Shown here in pieces: positions 34,337 through 42,245 of a stretch of DNA of 64,000 nucleotides. The notes beneath the pieces are model-generated. The model made no database searches, was not told the origin of the DNA, and saw only the letters and a list, made by a program, of their open reading frames with translations. Each line of letters opens with the position of its first letter. Position 1 is the first letter of the stretch. The DNA is taken from assembly GCF_001646865.1 (NCBI RefSeq), contig NZ_LRRB01000111.1, positions 46,539-110,538 on the forward strand, read 5' to 3'. A program made the position numbers and the translations under genes. This stretch comes from Aldersonia kunmingensis. Lineage in GTDB: Bacteria > Actinomycetota > Actinomycetes > Mycobacteriales > Mycobacteriaceae.

Positions 34337-34379
34337 TGAACGGGGTCTCTACTACAAGGGATAGTAGACACCCCGTTCA
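34337..34379 (-). promoter_or_regulatory. 18-bp inverted repeat in the cydA leader, candidate operator
   Basis: TGAACGGGGTCTCTACTA and TAGTAGACACCCCGTTCA form an 18-bp stem with one mismatch and a 7-nt spacer, in the 82-bp gap between the pabC-like stop and the cydA start. The inner CTACTA-N7-TAGTAG is similar in style to BlaI/CopY-type operators. It could also act as a transcript hairpin ending the upstream gene, but it lacks a U-run on the minus strand. Confidence 0.6.
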
Positions 34380-34398
34380 GCTTATTTGGGAGTCGCGA

Positions 34399-35253
34399 TC
34401 ACTGTTTGTTCCTCATTGCACTGTTCACCAGTTTGGTGATCCGCGTCGCACATTCGGGCGGTAAGAGCTTCAGACCGTCCAGTTCGCGCACCCGCACCGC
34501 GAGTGCCACGCTCGATACCAAATAGAGGCCGTTGGCGGTGATCAGATCCGCTGCAAGCAGCGGCTTGACCTCCGTCGTGAAGCCGAACTTCGGGGCGAGA
34601 TCGAACATCGCCTGCTGCGTCGTTCCCGGCAAAATTCCCGAACTCACCGGCGGCGTGAGCAGGTGGTCCCCTCGCACAATCACTACCGTCGACCGCGGCC
34701 CTTCCAAGACGCGGCGTTCGCTACTGAGGAAGATCACATCGTCCACATGGTTGCGCTGCGCGAAGCGCAGGGCCGCCATATTCGTTGCGTAAGAAAGGGT
34801 TTTGGCGCCATGCAGCTGCCACGGCGCCAGCTGGTTCAGCTCGACCGAGTGGCCCCGCTGCAGTGTCATTACCGAAATGCCCTCACGGCGGGACTTCGCG
34901 ATCCGCTCGGGCACCGGCGCGACGGTGATGAACGCCGAGGCTTCACCGCCGCCCTCTCGACCGCGGGTGAGCACCCAGCGCATCATGCCTTCGCTTCGAT
35001 CGCCCCACGCGTGGGCGGCGGTCTCGGCTGCGAATCGCCACACTTCGGGATCCTGCTCGGGTAGTTCGAGCATCTTCGCGGAGTTGACGAGACGGGTGAG
35101 ATGCCTGGCGAGATTGCACAGCTCGCCTTCTCGGACCAACAGCGTTTCGAACACTCCGTCGCCCCGGATCGCGCCTACATCGTCGGCGGTCAGGACTGGA
35201 GTATCCGGATCGAGGACCTCGCCTTCGAGGTTCACCAGCAATCGATCGGCCAT
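34399..35253 (-). CDS. pabC: Aminodeoxychorismate lyase / branched-chain aminotransferase-like PLP enzyme
   Basis: 284 residues from the ATG at 35253 (MADRLLVNLEGEVL); longer in-frame sequence lies antisense to ygfZ and is not coding. Fold-type IV PLP enzyme: AIRGDGVFETLLV near the start, catalytic Lys in HGAKTLSYATNM, EGPRSTVVIVRGD and SGILPGTTQQAMFDLA (phosphate-cup GxxT). It may turn aminodeoxychorismate into p-aminobenzoate for folate; D-amino-acid or branched-chain transaminase activity is the alternative. M. tuberculosis Rv0812 is at the same place. It is divergent from ygfZ, a folate-binding protein, which supports a folate link. Confidence 0.85.
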   Translation of the reverse strand: MADRLLVNLEGEVLDPDTPVLTADDVGAIRGDGVFETLLVREGELCNLARHLTRLVNSAKMLELPEQDPEVWRFAAETAAHAWGDRSEGMMRWVLTRGREGGGEASAFITVAPVPERIAKSRREGISVMTLQRGHSVELNQLAPWQLHGAKTLSYATNMAALRFAQRNHVDDVIFLSSERRVLEGPRSTVVIVRGDHLLTPPVSSGILPGTTQQAMFDLAPKFGFTTEVKPLLAADLITANGLYLVSSVALAVRVRELDGLKLLPPECATRITKLVNSAMRNKQ

Positions 35254-35286
35254 GGCAACAGAGTAGGACCCGGATATCCTGGTGTA

Positions 35287-36402
35287 GTGGCTCTTTCCCC
35301 TAGTCCGTTGCTCAATTCTCCCGGCGCGGCCCCCGCGCCCGAGGAATCCGGTGAAAACGACGCCGTAAACCGGCTGCGAGAGTGCGATTCCGCGGTTGCC
35401 TGGCACTACGGCGACCCGCTGCGCGAACAGCGCGACGCCGTCCAAAAAGTGGCCGTCGTCGACCGCTCGCACCGCTTCGTCATCGCCATGGCGGGCGAGG
35501 AACGGCTGAGCTGGCTGCACACCATCTCCAGCCAGCACATCACCGACCTGCCCGACGGCGGCTCGGCGGAGAACCTCAGCCTGGACGTCAACGGCCGGGT
35601 TGAGCACCACTTCGTGCTCACCGATCTCGCTGGCACCACCTGGATCGACACCGAGGCGGCAACCGGGCCGGCACTGCTCGACTTCCTGAAGAAGATGGTG
35701 TTCTGGGCGAAGGCCGAGCCGCGCGATGGCAACGAACTCGCGGTACTGACCGTTCTTGGGCCCGATGCCGCGAATGTGCTCGACGAACTCCCGACCACGG
35801 ACTACGCGGCGCTGCCGCTGCCCGGCGGGGGGTTCGTGCGCCGGATGCCGTCGCTCGGCACGCCGACGTTTGACCTGCTGATCCCGCGCGAGCAGCTCAC
35901 CGAGGTGTGGCAGCGCCTGACGGACCGCGGCGCCACGCGTGCAGGCCTGTGGGCCTATGAGGCGCTCCGTGTGGCCGCGTTGTCGCCGCGCGCCGGGATC
36001 GACACCGATGACCGCACAATCCCACACGAGGTGGGCTGGATCGGTGCCGCCGTCCATCTGGACAAGGGTTGCTACCGCGGCCAGGAGACCGTTGCCCGAG
36101 TGCACAACCTGGGCAAGTCGCCGCGACGGAAGGTGCTGCTGCACCTCGACGGATCGGCCGAGGGACGTCCCGCCCCCGGCGATCCCGTCACCGCGGATGG
36201 CCGCGCCGTCGGACGCGTCGGCACGGTGATCGACCATTTCGAATACGGACCGATCGCGCTCGCGCTGGTCAAGCGCAACGTCCCGGTCGAGACCACGCTG
36301 GTCGCCGGGCCGAGTGCCGCGTCGATCGACCCGGATTCGGTCGCCGAGGACAACGAGCCACAGGCCGGCCGGCTCGCTGTCGAACGGCTGCGCGGCCGGT
36401 GA
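35287..36402 (+). CDS. ygfZ: YgfZ/GcvT-type folate-binding Fe-S repair protein
   Basis: 371 residues from the GTG at 35287 (VALSPSPLL), 34 bp from the divergent pabC-like start. The GcvT-like fold has GEERLSWLHTISSQHI early and the diagnostic YgfZ motif KGCYRGQETVAR (K-G-C-Y-x-G-Q-E) with its conserved Cys, absent from GcvT proper. YgfZ uses tetrahydrofolate and helps maintain some iron-sulfur enzymes such as MiaB. It shares a GTGA overlap with the MOSC gene that follows. Confidence 0.93.
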   Translation: MALSPSPLLNSPGAAPAPEESGENDAVNRLRECDSAVAWHYGDPLREQRDAVQKVAVVDRSHRFVIAMAGEERLSWLHTISSQHITDLPDGGSAENLSLDVNGRVEHHFVLTDLAGTTWIDTEAATGPALLDFLKKMVFWAKAEPRDGNELAVLTVLGPDAANVLDELPTTDYAALPLPGGGFVRRMPSLGTPTFDLLIPREQLTEVWQRLTDRGATRAGLWAYEALRVAALSPRAGIDTDDRTIPHEVGWIGAAVHLDKGCYRGQETVARVHNLGKSPRRKVLLHLDGSAEGRPAPGDPVTADGRAVGRVGTVIDHFEYGPIALALVKRNVPVETTLVAGPSAASIDPDSVAEDNEPQAGRLAVERLRGR

Positions 36403-37031
36403 GCGGCCGGATCGACGCCGTCTGCGTCGTGCACGCCGAGCGCCGCGCGCTGCGCAATGAGCGCACCGCAATCGACAAGCGACCTGTCACGGGACCGGTC
36501 CGGATCGCTGCGCTGGGTCCCGAGGGCGACCACGTGGTCGACAAAATCCACCACGGCGGCCTCGATCAGGCGGTCTACGCCTATGGCACCGACGAGGCGC
36601 AGCGCTGGGCCGACGAACTCGGGCGCGAGATCACGCCGGGTTCGTTCGGCGAGAATCTCCGCATCAGCGGGCTCGCTGTGACCGACGCCGTGGTCGGCGA
36701 GCACTGGGCGATCGGTGACACGGTCCTGGCCGTCACGGCTCCCCGCGTGCCATGCGCGAAGTTCCAGGAGTGGCTGGGCGAGGCGCATTGGGTCAAGCGA
36801 TTCACCCAACGCGGCGACATCGGCGCCTACCTGCGCGTACTGCAGGAGGGAACGATCACCGCCGGCGACTCGGTCGAGGTCGTACACGTCCCCGAGCACG
36901 GCGTCACCGTCCGCGAACTGTTCCGCGGTGACGACCCGGATCGGCTCGCAGCGCTGCTGGACGAGCCGGCGCTATCTACCGATGCGCGCAAGCGCGTCGA
37001 GAAGTGGGTCGCGCGGGCGGGACAACATTGA
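36399..37031 (+). CDS. MOSC-domain protein (YiiM-like)
   Basis: 210 residues; GTG start overlapping the ygfZ stop. MOSC features: VVDKIHHGGLDQAVYAY (H-G-G-x-D-x-A), PGSFGENLRISG (G-x-F-G-E-N), and the conserved Cys in APRVPCAKFQEWLG which carries sulfur or a pterin in the family. YiiM-type MOSC proteins reduce N-hydroxylated bases or handle molybdopterin-linked sulfur. Translational coupling to ygfZ and to the next gene suggests one operon of three. Confidence 0.92.
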   Translation: MSGRIDAVCVVHAERRALRNERTAIDKRPVTGPVRIAALGPEGDHVVDKIHHGGLDQAVYAYGTDEAQRWADELGREITPGSFGENLRISGLAVTDAVVGEHWAIGDTVLAVTAPRVPCAKFQEWLGEAHWVKRFTQRGDIGAYLRVLQEGTITAGDSVEVVHVPEHGVTVRELFRGDDPDRLAALLDEPALSTDARKRVEKWVARAGQH

Positions 37032-37990
37032 GCGTCGAACTGGTCGAGGTCGTCCGTTCCGGATTCCGAGAATGCGTACATCGCGGATCCGTGGTGCTGC
37101 TCGGCCCGGACGGTGACGTGCTCGACCAGCTCGGCGAGGTGCACACCCCCATCTATCCCCGTTCCACGAACAAGCCGATGCAGGCCGTCGCGCTGCTACG
37201 GGCCGGGTTCGAGCCGGCCGACGAAGCGGAACTCGCCATCGCGACCGCCTCGCATCAGGGTGAGCCTCGCCATGTGGAGCAGGTGCGGCGGATCCTCGAT
37301 CGATACGGTCTCGCGGAGGGCCAACTGCTCTGCCCGGCGGACCTGCCCGGGGAGCCGCTCGCTCGCGCGGCCGCACTGACCGGCAAGCGCGGCCCGCGTC
37401 CCGTCTATATGAACTGCTCGGGCAAGCACGCTGCCATGCTCGCCGCGTGCGTGGTCAACGACTGGCCCACCGAGGACTATCTCGATGCCGCCCACCCGCT
37501 GCAGCGCGTGGTTGCCGACACTCTCATCGAACTCGCCGGCGAGCCGGAGTCCGAGCTCGGCATCGACGGCTGTGGCGCCCCGATCGTGCCGGTTTCGCTC
37601 GTCAATCTGGCACGAGCGTTCGCGAGGTTGGTCACATCTGCGCCGGGCACCCCGGAACGCCGGGTAGCGGACACGGTCCGGGCACAGCCCTACCTCGTCT
37701 CCGGTACCGACGCCGGAGACCTTGCGTTGCTGTCGGCGGTCGACGGCCTGCTCGGTAAGTCCGGCGCGGACGGTGTGTACGCCGGCGCACTCCCCGATGG
37801 CACCGCGTTTGCCCTGAAAGTCGATGATGGAGCGGATCGAGCGCGACTTCCGCTCGTTGCGACGATCCTTCTGCGACTCGGTGTCCCGGACAGCGAGACC
37901 CTTGCCGAACTGGCGTCCCAACCGGTGCTGGGAGGCGGCGCGCGTGTCGGCACGATTCGGTCCGTTCCCGGGTTGTTCCCCCTAGGATGA
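37028..37990 (+). CDS. Asparaginase II-family (PF06089-type) amidohydrolase
   Basis: 320 residues if the TTG at 37028 (overlapping the MOSC stop as TTGA, with GCGGGA upstream) is used; a GTG at 37004 would add 8 residues. Typical of the thermolabile, Rhizobium-type asparaginase: RSTNKPMQAVALL, the ASHQGEPRH block, MNCSGKHAAMLAACV with the Ser-Gly-Lys-His core, and ELGIDGCGAPIVPVSL. It is unrelated to the classical Thr-type asparaginase. It probably deamidates asparagine in the cytoplasm. Confidence 0.9.
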   Translation: MSVELVEVVRSGFRECVHRGSVVLLGPDGDVLDQLGEVHTPIYPRSTNKPMQAVALLRAGFEPADEAELAIATASHQGEPRHVEQVRRILDRYGLAEGQLLCPADLPGEPLARAAALTGKRGPRPVYMNCSGKHAAMLAACVVNDWPTEDYLDAAHPLQRVVADTLIELAGEPESELGIDGCGAPIVPVSLVNLARAFARLVTSAPGTPERRVADTVRAQPYLVSGTDAGDLALLSAVDGLLGKSGADGVYAGALPDGTAFALKVDDGADRARLPLVATILLRLGVPDSETLAELASQPVLGGGARVGTIRSVPGLFPLG

Positions 37991-38130
37991 GCCGAACTGC
38001 CGGTCGACGGGTGCCCCGCATGGAGGCGAGACGGCGATCGGCACGCTAGAGTATGTGGCAGGAATACTCACCGAAACGGGGCCGCCAAATATTCCCCAGG
38101 CCGCCCCGATAATGCGCGAGGGGGTTAGCC

Positions 38131-38337
38131 ATGGGCCGCGGCCGGGCTAAAGCAAAGCAGACCAAGGTTGCTCGGGAGCTCAAGTACAGCTCTCCCAACA
38201 CCGATTTCGACAGCCTCCAACGAGAGCTGTCGAACGGCAGCAACGCACCCAACTCGCACCGTAGCGGTGTCCTCCCCAGCGATTCGGACGATGCGCCGCG
38301 CTGGGAAGAGGACGAGTTCGAAGACTGGCGACGCTGA
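38131..38337 (+). CDS. DUF3073 protein (68 aa)
   Basis: A small actinobacterial protein opening with the basic MGRGRAKAKQTKVARELKYS and ending with the acidic RWEEDEFEDWRR; ATG with GAGGGGG upstream. Full DUF3073 length. Function unknown; the strongly polar two-ended composition suggests a nucleic-acid or ribosome-associated role, which is inference. It converges on purM across a strong terminator, as in mycobacteria (Rv0810c-purM). Confidence 0.92.
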   Translation: MGRGRAKAKQTKVARELKYSSPNTDFDSLQRELSNGSNAPNSHRSGVLPSDSDDAPRWEEDEFEDWRR

Positions 38338-38353
38338 GTCTCGAGGCATAAAT

Positions 38354-38393
38354 AATCAGGGGGAGCCGACCTGGTCGGTTCCCCCTGATTTTT
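38354..38393. terminator. Bidirectional terminator between DUF3073 and purM
   Basis: A 17-bp stem (AATCAGGGGGAGCCGAC / GTCGGTTCCCCCTGATT, one G-U) with a 3-nt loop is followed by TTT on the plus side and TTATTTAT on the minus side. Confidence 0.93.
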
Positions 38394-38418
38394 CGTCTGT
38401 ATTTGGCGACGCTCCCGG

Positions 38419-39492
38419 TCAGAACCGGGGATGCTCTCCCGCCATCACGACACGGTCGGTCGCGTCCTTATTGGCCACGATCGAGCCGAGTGTCCAGCAG
38501 TCGATATGCCGTGCGGTAAGCACCGCCAGCGCGCGGTCGACGTCCTCGGGCGCAACGATCGCGACCATGCCGACACCCATGTTGAAGGTGCGCTCCATCT
38601 CGACGCGGTCCACGCGGCCGCGCTGCTCGATCATCCGGAACACCGGAGCCGGGCTCCAGGTGCCACGATCGAGCTCCGCGACAAGGCCCTTGGGCAGCAC
38701 GCGCGCGAGGTTGTTCGCGAGTCCGCCACCGGTCACATGCGAGAAGGTCCGCACGTCGGTCTCTGCGATCAGCGCGAGGCAGTCCTTCGCGTAGATCTTG
38801 GTCGGCTCGAGAAGCTCTTCACCGAGCGTGCGGCCGAACTCCTCGATGTGCCCGTTCAGGTTCATCCGGTCGATCTCGAGCAGCACCTTGCGGGCGAGGC
38901 TGTAACCGTTGGAGTGCAGGCCCGAGGAGCCCATCGCAATGACGACGTCACCGGGGCGCACACGGTCGGGTCCGAGCACCGAATCGGCTTCCACCACACC
39001 GACGCCGGTGGCAGACAGGTCGTAGTCACCGTCGGCCATCAAGCCCGGGTGTTCTGCCGTCTCACCGCCGAGCAGGGCGCAGCCGGCCTGTACGCAGCCT
39101 TCCGCGATGCCGGCGACGAGCTCGGCCACGCGCTCCGGGATGACCTTGCCGACGGCGATGTAGTCCTGGAGGAAAAGCGGCTCGGCACCGCACACGACGA
39201 GGTCGTCGACGACCATCGCGACGAGGTCGAGGCCGACCGTGTCGTGCTTGTCCATCGCCTGGGCGACCGCGATCTTGGTGCCGACGCCGTCGGTCGACGC
39301 GGCGAGCAGCGGCTCATGGTAGCCGCCCTTGAGGGCGAACAACCCGGCGAAACCACCGAGTCCGCCCTGCACTTCGGGGCGACTCGCCCGCTTGGCGTGT
39401 GGGGCGAACAATTCGACGGCACGATCCCCGGCCTCGATATCGACGCCGGCCGCCGAATACGAGACACCCGAGGGACGCGTCTGGTCTTCCAT
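38419..39492 (-). CDS. purM: Phosphoribosylformylglycinamidine cyclo-ligase (AIR synthetase)
   Basis: 357 residues, normal PurM size. Features: SYAAAGVDIEAGDRAVELF at the start, VDGVGTKI-like STDGVGTKIAVAQAM, DDLVVCGAEPLFLQDYIA, LGGETAEHPGLM and HVTGGGLANNLARVLP. It makes aminoimidazole ribotide from FGAM with ATP. It is monocistronic here. In the M. tuberculosis order purM and purF are neighbours; here a TetR/hydrolase pair and a lipase lie between them. Confidence 0.97.
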   Translation of the reverse strand: MEDQTRPSGVSYSAAGVDIEAGDRAVELFAPHAKRASRPEVQGGLGGFAGLFALKGGYHEPLLAASTDGVGTKIAVAQAMDKHDTVGLDLVAMVVDDLVVCGAEPLFLQDYIAVGKVIPERVAELVAGIAEGCVQAGCALLGGETAEHPGLMADGDYDLSATGVGVVEADSVLGPDRVRPGDVVIAMGSSGLHSNGYSLARKVLLEIDRMNLNGHIEEFGRTLGEELLEPTKIYAKDCLALIAETDVRTFSHVTGGGLANNLARVLPKGLVAELDRGTWSPAPVFRMIEQRGRVDRVEMERTFNMGVGMVAIVAPEDVDRALAVLTARHIDCWTLGSIVANKDATDRVVMAGEHPRF

Positions 39493-39585
39493 TGGGACGG
39501 CGCTCCAACCTCGTTGGCCTATAGATGCCTGCTTACGCTACCGGAGAGCTCCCAACGCCCGGTCGTCGGACGGCAATGCCGGTTG

Positions 39586-39602
39586 ACATACATTCTGTAT
39601 GT
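39586..39602. promoter_or_regulatory. TetR-type operator candidate upstream of the hydrolase-tetR pair
   Basis: ACATACA-TTC-TGTATGT is a perfect 7-3-7 inverted repeat overlapping TTGACA (39583-39588), a good -35 hexamer. It is 43 bp upstream of the hydrolase start. The TetR protein encoded in the same operon is the obvious candidate binder, giving autoregulation. Confidence 0.75.
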
Positions 39603-39644
39603 ATGTGACGCTGAATACACGTAAACGCCGCGAAGGAGACCGCT

Positions 39645-40511
39645 ATGGACCTGCAGACGTCGCTCGGCGCAACGCACGAAATCGATGTGCCCGGCGGCCG
39701 AATCCGCTATCACGAGCGTGGCGAGGGCCCGCCGATCGTGTTCGTCCACGGCCTGCTCGCCAATTCGGCGTTGTGGCGCAAGGTAGTTCCCGCGATCGCC
39801 GGTGCCGGCTACCGCTGCATCAGCCCGGACTGGCCGCTCGGAGCGCACAGCATTCCGATGCCCGACGCCGATCTGACTCCCTCAGGCCTCGCCTCGATCA
39901 TCGGCTCGTTCCTCGAGGCACTCGACCTGCGCGACGTCACCCTTGTGGCCAATGACACAGGCGGTGCGCTCACGCAGATCCTCTTGGCGCGCAAACCCTC
40001 CCGGGTCGCGCGCGTCGTGTTCACGCCCTCGGACTGCTACACCAACTTCTTCCCGCCGATGTTCCGCGGGCTCACCTACCTTGCCAAGGTGCCCGGGTCG
40101 ATGGGCTTGCTCACCTCGACGCTGCGGGTGCGCGGGCTGCACCGACTGCCGTTCACGTTCGGCTGGCTCACCAAGCGCCCGGTCCCGCCGGAGGTGGTCG
40201 ACACCTTCCTCGGTCCGAGCCGCCAGGACGCCGCCATCCGCAAGGACCTGCGCCGCGTCCTCGCTGCCGTGCACAAGCGCTACACGCTCGCCGCAGCCGA
40301 GACCTTCCCGGAGCTGGACCTGCCAGTGCTGCTCGCCTGGGCGAGCGAGGACAAGCTGTTCCCGGTCCGCTGGGCCGATCGCCTCGCGTCGGATCTGCCC
40401 AACGCCACAGTGCGGCTCATCGACGACAGCTACACGTTCGTGCCGGAGGATCAGCCGGAGTTGCTCGCCGAGCTGATTCTGGAGTTCACTCGCGAGCATG
40501 CCTCGCCGTAG
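39645..40511 (+). CDS. Alpha/beta hydrolase with Asp nucleophile (haloalkane dehalogenase-like)
   Basis: 288 residues, ATG with GAAGGAG upstream. Oxyanion loop IVFVHGLLANSALW, then the nucleophile elbow LVANDTGGALTQ where Asp (about residue 104) replaces the usual Ser; Asp nucleophiles are typical of haloalkane dehalogenases and epoxide hydrolases. A later acid in LLAWASEDKLFP is visible, whereas the expected C-terminal His is not obvious: the motif region reads DDSYTFVPEDQP, so catalysis is uncertain. It overlaps tetR by 14 bp and is likely repressed by it. Confidence 0.85.
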   Translation: MDLQTSLGATHEIDVPGGRIRYHERGEGPPIVFVHGLLANSALWRKVVPAIAGAGYRCISPDWPLGAHSIPMPDADLTPSGLASIIGSFLEALDLRDVTLVANDTGGALTQILLARKPSRVARVVFTPSDCYTNFFPPMFRGLTYLAKVPGSMGLLTSTLRVRGLHRLPFTFGWLTKRPVPPEVVDTFLGPSRQDAAIRKDLRRVLAAVHKRYTLAAAETFPELDLPVLLAWASEDKLFPVRWADRLASDLPNATVRLIDDSYTFVPEDQPELLAELILEFTREHASP

Positions 40512-41118
40512 TCAGCTCGACCGGTCCACGTCGACCAAAGCGACGCTGGTTGCGACGGCCCGGCAGCTCTTCACCGAGCGCGGATACGCGGGCGCCGCCG
40601 CAGAGGACATTGTCTCTGCGGCCGGCGTGACCCGCGGCGCGCTGTATCACCATTTCGGTGACAAGCGTGGGCTTTTCGTCGCGGTGCTCGAGGAACTCGA
40701 GGGCGAGATCACCGCCGAACTGACGAGTGCCGTCGCCGCTGCGATCGGCACGGACACCACGGATCTGCGACCCGGGGTTGCGGCATCACTGTCGCATTAC
40801 CTCACCCTCTGCGCCCGGCCCGAGATCCTGCGCATCGTGCTGACCGACGCGCCTACCGTGCTCGGCTGGCAGGGCTGGCGCGAAATGGAGGCCCGGCACG
40901 GCCTCGGGCTGGTCACCGGGATCGTCGCGCTCGCCGCCGAGCGCGGCACCGTTGCGGCACACGACGTGCCGATGCTCGCCCAACTGCTCTTCAGCGCGAT
41001 CATCGAAGCGGGCCTTTTCGTCGCGCACGCACCCGAGCGCGAGACCGCGCGCGAGGATGCGCTGCGGTCCCTGCAGACGCTGATCGATCCACTCCTCGAC
41101 CCGGACAAGCTTCGCTGA
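40498..41118 (+). CDS. TetR-family regulator of the hydrolase operon
   Basis: 206 residues. N-terminal helix-turn-helix: ARQLFTERGYAGAAAEDIV, then SAAGVTRGALYHHFGDKRGLF, the TetR recognition region. The C-terminal ligand domain is helical (ELTSAVAAAIG, LRSLQTLIDPLL). Its start lies inside the 3' end of the hydrolase gene, so the two are co-translated. The 7-3-7 palindrome at 39586 is the likely target. Confidence 0.93.
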   Translation: MPRRSQLDRSTSTKATLVATARQLFTERGYAGAAAEDIVSAAGVTRGALYHHFGDKRGLFVAVLEELEGEITAELTSAVAAAIGTDTTDLRPGVAASLSHYLTLCARPEILRIVLTDAPTVLGWQGWREMEARHGLGLVTGIVALAAERGTVAAHDVPMLAQLLFSAIIEAGLFVAHAPERETAREDALRSLQTLIDPLLDPDKLR

Positions 41119-41208
41119 TTCCCCGTACAGCGCCCGCCGCACTGTGCATAATCCATGCCAAGTTAAGGACCGTTTACCTACGGCGTGCGATTCTTCGATC
41201 GGGAGATT

Positions 41209-42150
41209 ATGCGTACGGTGCGTTTTCTGGTCACAGTCGCGGCAGCACTGATGTTGGCTGCAATTGTCGCGGGCGGCGTCAGTTCCGCCGCGCCGCTGCC
41301 GGTCCCGTACAACACGGTCACCGGGATCACCACCGGATTGCTCAACGCGAAGGGCGATCCGGCCGGCGCCAACGACTGGAACTGCAAGCCCTCCGCGGCT
41401 CATCCCGAACCGGTGGTGCTCGTGCACGGCACGGGTCTCACCGCGGCGATGAACTGGGGAACATACTCGCCACTGCTGAAGAACGAGGGCTACTGCGTCT
41501 TCGCGCTCACCTACGGAGTGTGGCAGGGCGTGCCCGCACCGTTCGACATCATCGGTGCGATGCGACCCATCCCGGACAGCGCGGGTGAAGTGGCCCAGTT
41601 CGTCGATCGCGTCCGCGCGGCGACCGGCGCGGATAAGGTCGACCTGGTCGGACATTCGCAGGGCACGATCGTCTCGGGCTACTACATCAACCTGCTCGGC
41701 GGCGCGCAGCATGTCGCCAAGGTGGTCTCGCTCGGGCCCGCCTGGGCCGGCAGTCCCGTCGATTTCGTCGCGCTTTCCCGGCAAGTGGGTGTGCCACAGG
41801 CGGTCTGGGATGCCGCCTCCCGACTGTGCGCCGGCTGCTTCGATGCGATGCCGTCCTCACCGGTGATGCAGCGGTTCACCGCTACCGGCATCTACGCGCC
41901 GGGCGTCGCCTACACCAACATCGGTAGCCGCTACGATTTCCTGGCTCCGCCGCCCACTGCGCTTCCTCCCGGTCCGAACACCAACAACGTTGTGGTGCAA
42001 GACGTTTGCGCCGTGGATGGTTCGGATCACGTCGGTTTAGCGGGTTCGCCGATCGCAACCGCGATTACACTCAATGCACTCGATCCAACGCATCCGCGCC
42101 CGGTGCCGTGCATGCCAACACAGTACGGAACCGGCGCACCGATCGGCTGA
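41209..42150 (+). CDS. Secreted lipase/esterase (class 2 lipase, EstA-like)
   Basis: 313 residues from the ATG at 41209 with GGGAG upstream; an in-frame start at 41185 lacks one. The signal peptide (LVTVAAALMLAAIVAGGVSS) ends near AAPLPV. Mature protein: PVVLVHGTGLTAAMNWG oxyanion region, nucleophile elbow LVGHSQGTIVSG, and the C-terminal DGSDHVGL with the catalytic His. Cys pairs in CKPS, RLCAGCF and VPC suggest disulfides. It should cleave acyl esters outside the cell. Confidence 0.9.
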   Translation: MRTVRFLVTVAAALMLAAIVAGGVSSAAPLPVPYNTVTGITTGLLNAKGDPAGANDWNCKPSAAHPEPVVLVHGTGLTAAMNWGTYSPLLKNEGYCVFALTYGVWQGVPAPFDIIGAMRPIPDSAGEVAQFVDRVRAATGADKVDLVGHSQGTIVSGYYINLLGGAQHVAKVVSLGPAWAGSPVDFVALSRQVGVPQAVWDAASRLCAGCFDAMPSSPVMQRFTATGIYAPGVAYTNIGSRYDFLAPPPTALPPGPNTNNVVVQDVCAVDGSDHVGLAGSPIATAITLNALDPTHPRPVPCMPTQYGTGAPIG

Positions 42151-42166
42151 GATCAGCCGCTCAAAC

Positions 42167-42232
42167 GCGTGCAAAACTCGTTCCCGGGGCCGAAGTTTCG
42201 CACCCACAAACACAATTTGCCCCTGTTTGGCG
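42167..42232 (+). repeat. Dispersed palindromic repeat, copy 3
   Basis: About 66 bp in the gap between the lipase and purF, both of which end here: GCGTGCAAAACTCG, CGGGGCCGAAGTTTCGCACC, CACAAACACAATTTGC, CCCTGTTTGGCG. The GTGCAAA/TTTGCcC outer arms and GGGGCCGAAG centre are conserved, but the stems are the most degraded of the five. Confidence 0.82.
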
Positions 42233-42245
42233 GCGCGGGATTACT

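Noticed and set aside
33012..34364. A 450-codon plus-strand open frame opposite cydA
   Set aside because: Shadow of cydA; charged low-complexity translation, no ribosome site.
35254..36471. A 406-codon extension of the pabC-like gene
   Set aside because: Antisense to ygfZ, whose KGCYRGQE motif is intact.
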